Source of the DNA: Piliocolobus tephrosceles
Taxonomy: Eukaryota; Chordata; Mammalia; Primates; Cercopithecidae
DNA length: 64,000 bases
Assembly: GCF_002776525.5 (NCBI RefSeq)
Contig: NC_045443.1
Coordinates: 49,534,409-49,598,408, forward strand
Reading direction: 5' to 3'
The translations under genes and the position numbers were made by a program. Positions 59,502 to 64,000 of the stretch are shown one piece after another (positions within the stretch are counted from its first letter, which is position 1; each line of letters starts with the position of its first letter). The notes beneath the pieces are model-generated. The model made no database searches. It was not told the origin of the DNA and worked only from the letters and a program-made list of their open reading frames with translations.

Positions 59502-62500
59502 TTAGTGCTTGTAGCTCTTCCGGCTGGAGGATGTGGTAGAGACAAACTTGACACTAGAACCACTGCCCCCTAGGCCCCGGTTGCTGGTGGCACTGAAACC
59601 AGAACCTCCCAGGCCTGCACCCAGGCTATGCCCGCCACTAGTGGTGAAGGAGTAGCCGCTGCCCCCACCGAGGCCCAGGCTTCCACCTCCAATGCCGCTG
59701 CCGCTTCCATAGCCACTGGAAAGAGTGGAGCTGACCACAGCTGCCGGGAAGAAAGGAGGTGTGGTCAGATCAAGTGCAGGAGAGAAGACAGTGGGAGTGC
59801 CAGGGCCTGTGCCCTGGAGTCCTTGGGTGGGGAGGGGTGGTCTCATTAGCCAGCAGTTTGCCTCCTTCCAATATCCCCTGCTTAGTGAGATCACTGCCAT
59901 ATGCCTTGGCCTGTGCTCCTGAGCTGCAGCTCCAGGCAGACTCTCAGGCTGGAGTGGCTTCCTCCTCCCGTTCCAGAATCTACTGGAGCCCTCTCCTCCT
60001 GGAAGCAGCTCCAGGCTACCTGCTTTCCCTTTGATCCTCCTGCTGTGCCGTCTGGGCCTGTCTCCCTCTCCGGGCCTGACTCCAGAGTTTCTCTTCCTTC
60101 TGGATGCTCACTGGGGGAGGGGCACACTCCTCTTCCCTCAGGGTCCCCCAGTCCCACACTCAGAATCACAGAGTGGAGGCTGGAATATTCTTAATGGATC
60201 AAGTGACAGATTAACCTGTTGGCCAGTCAACTGTGACCCCGTCCTCCTCCCAACTTATTCTTCTCCTAATTTATAACTTATCCCCTTACACATTCTAACA
60301 CCCTACTTAGGGTTCTGCAGAAGGAAAATCAAATAAAAAAAAAGACTCCGTTACAGGATGAATTGTGTCTTTCAAAAACTTATGGTGAAGTGTTAACACC
60401 AGCATCCGTGAATGCAGCCTTATTTGGAAATGGGATTGTTGCAGGTACAACTAAGTTAAGATAAAGTCTGTAGGGTGGGCCCTGATCTAACATGACTGGT
60501 GACCATACAGAAAGAAGGAAGGCATTCATCTGAAGCCACAGACACACAGGGACACGGTCATACAATCACAGAGACAGAGAGTGGAGGGATGCAGCCACAA
60601 GCCAAGGAATACCGAGGATGAATGGCCACTGCCAGAGCTACGAGGAGGCTGGAGGGGGGCTGGGCCACCATGTTCCAGGACACCATCTGGTTTGGAGAGG
60701 GGATAGCGCCACCCTGCATGACATACAGAGCAGGAGGCTGGCCTGGGCTCCAAGTTTCAGAGGGAGCAGGGCCCTGCTAACCCCTAATTTCAGCCTCCGG
60801 AACTGTGAGACAAGACATTTCTGTTGCTTTAAGCTACCTGACTGGTGGTACTTTGCTACAGCAGACCTGGAAAACTAATACAGACAATTAGGTGTTTTCA
60901 AAAGAAAAGGAGCTTCGAGGTTATGCTTGAAGGTCTGTCCCCAAAATTAGCTTAGAGGGTCTCCGGCACCACTAGACAAGGACATCAGGGAAGGACACCT
61001 GGGTGGTTCAGATGGCTTTGCCTTCTAGAATCATTGGCTAATATAATCAATTGCTCTTATGAATGCCCATCAAGAAAACCAAACCCAAACTCATTTGTAG
61101 AGGGTGAGTTGTAAGAGTCATTTCTGTTGCCCTCATGATGCCAGCACTGAGCTCTGCAAATGACCACTTCTCTCACCAGCACAGGGCCATGCCAGCTTGT
61201 TAATAACTCTCCTGTTTTAGAGCTACTGTACCCAACTGTCATATTTTATGCTGCCTTCACTGCTTTGAAAACCCCTGGCATCTTTCTGCAGATATACTCT
61301 GCAGAACTGAGCCAAGCAGTGGAGCTTCTTCCAAAACGGTTTGGGAGAGAAGCTGCCTAGTTGGCAATGCTCTCGTCTGCAGCATAAAGGTTCCCTTTAA
61401 AGGTCCAAGCCAGACCAAGAATTGTCATAAATCCTGTCTACATCAAATGCTCACTTCTGTGCTGGGCTTGCAGCCCCAACAAAAAAGGCAGGGAATTCTG
61501 GCAGGTAGGAGATGTGGCCAGGATTTTTTAAACCCACTCAGAACAATGACAACAAATCTCCCATCACCCCTTCTGTGACACCCTCACTCTCAAAGGGGAA
61601 AGAACTGTGACATCAAAGACTCTGCTAATATGGCTTGCTTTGTAAGGGACTCAAAACCTCCAACCTTCTCCAAATGAACTCTGTCTGTGAGGTTCCTTCT
61701 AACCCCTCATATCTTCACCCTCCTGCAGGCCCACCACGTCCCCATCCCCTCCACCACACACACTTCAAATGGCACAAGAAGTATGTCATACTCACAAATG
61801 TTAACTGGAGAAACTCCCTCTCCACTCAACCTGATTGGGAAGAGCAGGGAGAAGAAAGGTTACTAATGTGGCTAGCAGCTTACGGGCCTTTACAATGACA
61901 CTTTTGTAATTGTTTTCAAAGCATTTAAACATACTTTATTATTTTTATTGCAGAAGTAATGCAGGTTGAAATTACTTGAGCACTAGTAGTATTAAAGATA
62001 ATGTTAATAACCTAATGAATAAAATAAGGTGGAATTTGAGGTTCATAGGAGCAAAAATCTATAATCTCAGAAATACATTTTTTGGTTTAAACTAGTTATA
62101 TGCCTTAAGGAAATTAAAAGTAATCGTACACTGGCATCAACTGGATAGGAAGGGCCTGTCCTATAATAAGATTTGTCTCTCAACAAGGGTCCATTGTCAA
62201 GCACTGAGCCAGGGCAGAGCTTATTATACATAAGTGCAGAGAGGAGTCTGAGTCATAAAAATAACAGTAGTAATATCAGTTTATTATTATGTTAGTAACC
62301 AAGTAACTTTGCTTTAGCATCTTCAGGACAGAACTGGCATTCATTCATAAACACATACTGAGAATCTTAACAAGAGCTAACAGTTGTTGAGTATCTGTTA
62401 CCTGTATCACACCACTCAGTTCTCTCAACAACCCCATGAGGTAGGTATTATTCACTCACTTTTATAGAGGGAGAAATGGAAGCTCAGACAAGTTAACTAA

Positions 62501-63720
62501 CTTGCCCATAGTCACAAAACTGGATTTGAAGCCAGATTCATCTGACAACAAAACCTATGTCATTGGCCACAAAACTGAATGATAGCTAACATTTATTTAA
62601 CACGCTGTGTACCATGCACTGTTCTAAGAGCTTTGTGTGTATTCACCTGTTTGAACCCTTTTAATAATGTGAGAATTTAGAACTATTGTTATTCACATTT
62701 TATTGGGTGAGAACACTGAGACATGGAGAGGTTAAGTAATCTGCTCTTGGCTACACAGCTTCTAACTGGTAGAGCACAAAACTCTCATGAAGCTTTGCAG
62801 ATCATGTAATCTGACCTTTTCATTTTATCATTGAAGAAATTGAGGGCCAGAGAAGGGAGACTGACTTTCCCAAGGTTATGTAGCTACTTAGTGGTAGATC
62901 TGTAAGCCCAAATCCTAGGACTGTTTGTTTTCAGCCTATGGCCTTTTAGACCACATTTTGAGAGCTGCCATGTAATCAGATGTCTCCTTAGTTACTTAGA
63001 TCTGATCAGGTTTTAGGTTTCTATGTGGGTACTAATTATAGTTGCACCTCAAATGATTTACTAGCCTGGAAGGAAATTAAAATTACTTTTTTTTTTTTTG
63101 CCATAGTCCAATTCTGAACTGCATTTTCTTCCAGGAGAAGAAGGGGCTGCAACAGCCTGAGCCCCTAGGAATGCCCAGGAAGCTGGGGGAGCTCAACTTG
63201 CTTTGAGGATGAAGTTTGTGCATCTATCTCACCTGCACTCCTCGCCCTCCAGCAGCTTGCGGTAGGTGGCGATCTCCACGTCCAGTGCCAGCTTGATGTT
63301 CATCAGCTCCTGGTACTCACGCAGGAGCCGAGCCATATCCTGCTTGGCCTTCTGCAGAGCCTCCTCAAGGTCCACCAACTTGGCCCGTGCATCCTTGAGA
63401 GCCAGTTCTCCACGCTGTTCTGCATCAGCAATGGCTGTTTGCAAGCTGGAGCACTGTAAGGACAGGAGGAAGCCGTGAATCCTGCTGACAGCCCATGGAG
63501 GTGTGGTGCTTCTTGGGGAGGAGTTCTTAAAGATGGCAGAATGGCCCAAAAGAAATGAGCATTTGAGGAGCTCTTGGTCCTGCCAAAACTTTACCTGCTT
63601 CTTGACGCTGTCGATCTCAGCTCTCAGCCTCTGGATCATGCGGTTCATTTCAGAGATCTCTTGTTTGGTGTTTCGAAGGTCATCCCCATGTCTGCCTGCT
63701 GTGACCTGCAGCTCCTCATA
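59502..63720 (-). CDS. KRT75: Keratin 75 (type II, hair follicle companion layer), exons 6-9, partial
   Basis: This is the 3' part of an epithelial-type type II keratin. Exons on the minus strand: 6 63595-63720 (126 nt), 7 63233-63453 (221 nt), 8 61796-61830 (35 nt) and 9 59502-59740, all with GT-AG borders and matching phases. Exon 6 begins YEELQVTAGRHGDDLRNTKQ. Exon 7 ends with the helix termination motif LDVEIATYRKLLEGEE. Exon 8 encodes LSGEGVSPVNI. The tail is Gly/Ser-rich (SSGYGSGSGIGGGSLGLGGG) and ends SVKFVSTTSSSRKSYKH. This tail is characteristic of KRT75 (K6hf), a companion-layer keratin of the hair follicle by family knowledge. Exons 1-5 lie beyond the right edge. No disabling change is seen. 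Intron 8 (59741-61795) holds an LTR-like element and intron 7 (61831-63232) several MIRs. Confidence 0.96.
60330..60890 (+). mobile_element. LTR-like element in KRT75 intron 8
   Basis: The stretch contains 'gcagccttatttggaaatgg', 'gtagggtgggccctgatcta' and 'atgactggtgaccatacaga'. It ends 'ttaagctacctgactggtgg' and 'aaaactaatacaga'. This is a familiar old mammalian interspersed repeat with LTR character (possibly MaLR/ERVL group). I cannot fix the family by eye. No coding sequence. Confidence 0.6.
62370..62930 (-). repeat. Run of three MIR copies, antisense, in KRT75 intron 7
   Basis: Three MIR-like units follow one another: 62370-62570 ('caaccccatgaggtaggtat'), 62580-62800 ('gtaccatgcactgttctaag') and 62800-62930 ('ttgagggccagagaagggag'). 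All are in reverse. Confidence 0.75.
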
Positions 63721-64000
63721 CTGAGAGAACCAGAGCAAACCCAGTCACTGAGTCAAATGCCTGGCCCGGACACTCGCTGTGCACACAGACTCACCCTGGG
63801 TGCCACAAGGAGGCTCATTTATTCCTGGTCATTCACTCCTTCCCCCTGAAGCTTACAGTTTATTGGGGGACATAGACATTGATTGAATCAGCATATTATC
63901 AAATGTATAGTTCCACACTGAGATAAGTGCCCTTAGGAAATGAACAGGGTCCTGGGAGAGTGTAGTGAAGGAATCTGACCTAGAGTTGGAAGTGGGGAGT

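Noticed and set aside
1..64000. A new prokaryote-style system (CRISPR, defence island, operon)
   Set aside because: The split genes, Alu/L1/MIR content and keratin exons show primate nuclear DNA; nothing here resembles such systems.

Overview
This window is primate genomic DNA from the type II keratin gene cluster (human counterpart 12q13.13), in the stretch where hair keratins give way to epithelial/hair-follicle keratins. All keratin genes seen read on the minus strand. From left to right they are KRT85 (5' part only, exons 1-4), KRT84 (complete, 9 exons, 600 aa), KRT82 (complete, 9 exons, 513 aa), a decayed epithelial-type keratin pseudogene (probably KRT90P) and KRT75 (3' part only, exons 6-9). 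A young AluY at 45.7-46.1 kb carries a base pattern common in Old World monkey Alus and contains a 100-N assembly gap, so a cercopithecid such as a macaque or baboon is more likely than human. The species call is inference.

The coding exons follow the type II keratin plan exactly. Exons 2-7 are 209, 61, 96, 165, 126 and 221 nt wherever they are intact. Exon 8 is 32 nt in the two hair keratins (KRT84, KRT82) and 35 nt in KRT75. The exons are short islands in introns and spacers filled with mammalian repeats (MIR, L2, L1, Alu, MER2, an LTR-like element and microsatellites). I saw no RNA gene, CRISPR array or other protein-coding gene.

Each of the three hair keratin starts has a TATA-like box. 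About 60 bp further upstream each shares a near-identical block around TTTATGRGCTTGGG, which fits the HOXC13-type consensus TT(A/T)ATNRR. This shared module is the most interesting regulatory signal here. KRT85 additionally has a perfect HK-1 box (CTTTGAAGA).

Layout: 1-3.8 kb KRT85 5' part; 3.8-14.3 kb spacer with a nested L1 block; 14.3-22.7 kb KRT84; 22.7-31 kb spacer (FLAM, MER2, L2, L1); 31-43.2 kb KRT82; 43.2-47.1 kb spacer with the gapped AluY; 47.2-56.8 kb keratin pseudogene; 56.8-59 kb spacer; 59.1-64 kb KRT75 3' part. By family knowledge the functional genes encode intermediate-filament subunits that pair with type I keratins: KRT85 in hair matrix and cuticle, KRT82 in hair cuticle, KRT84 mainly in tongue filiform papillae, and KRT75 in the hair companion layer.
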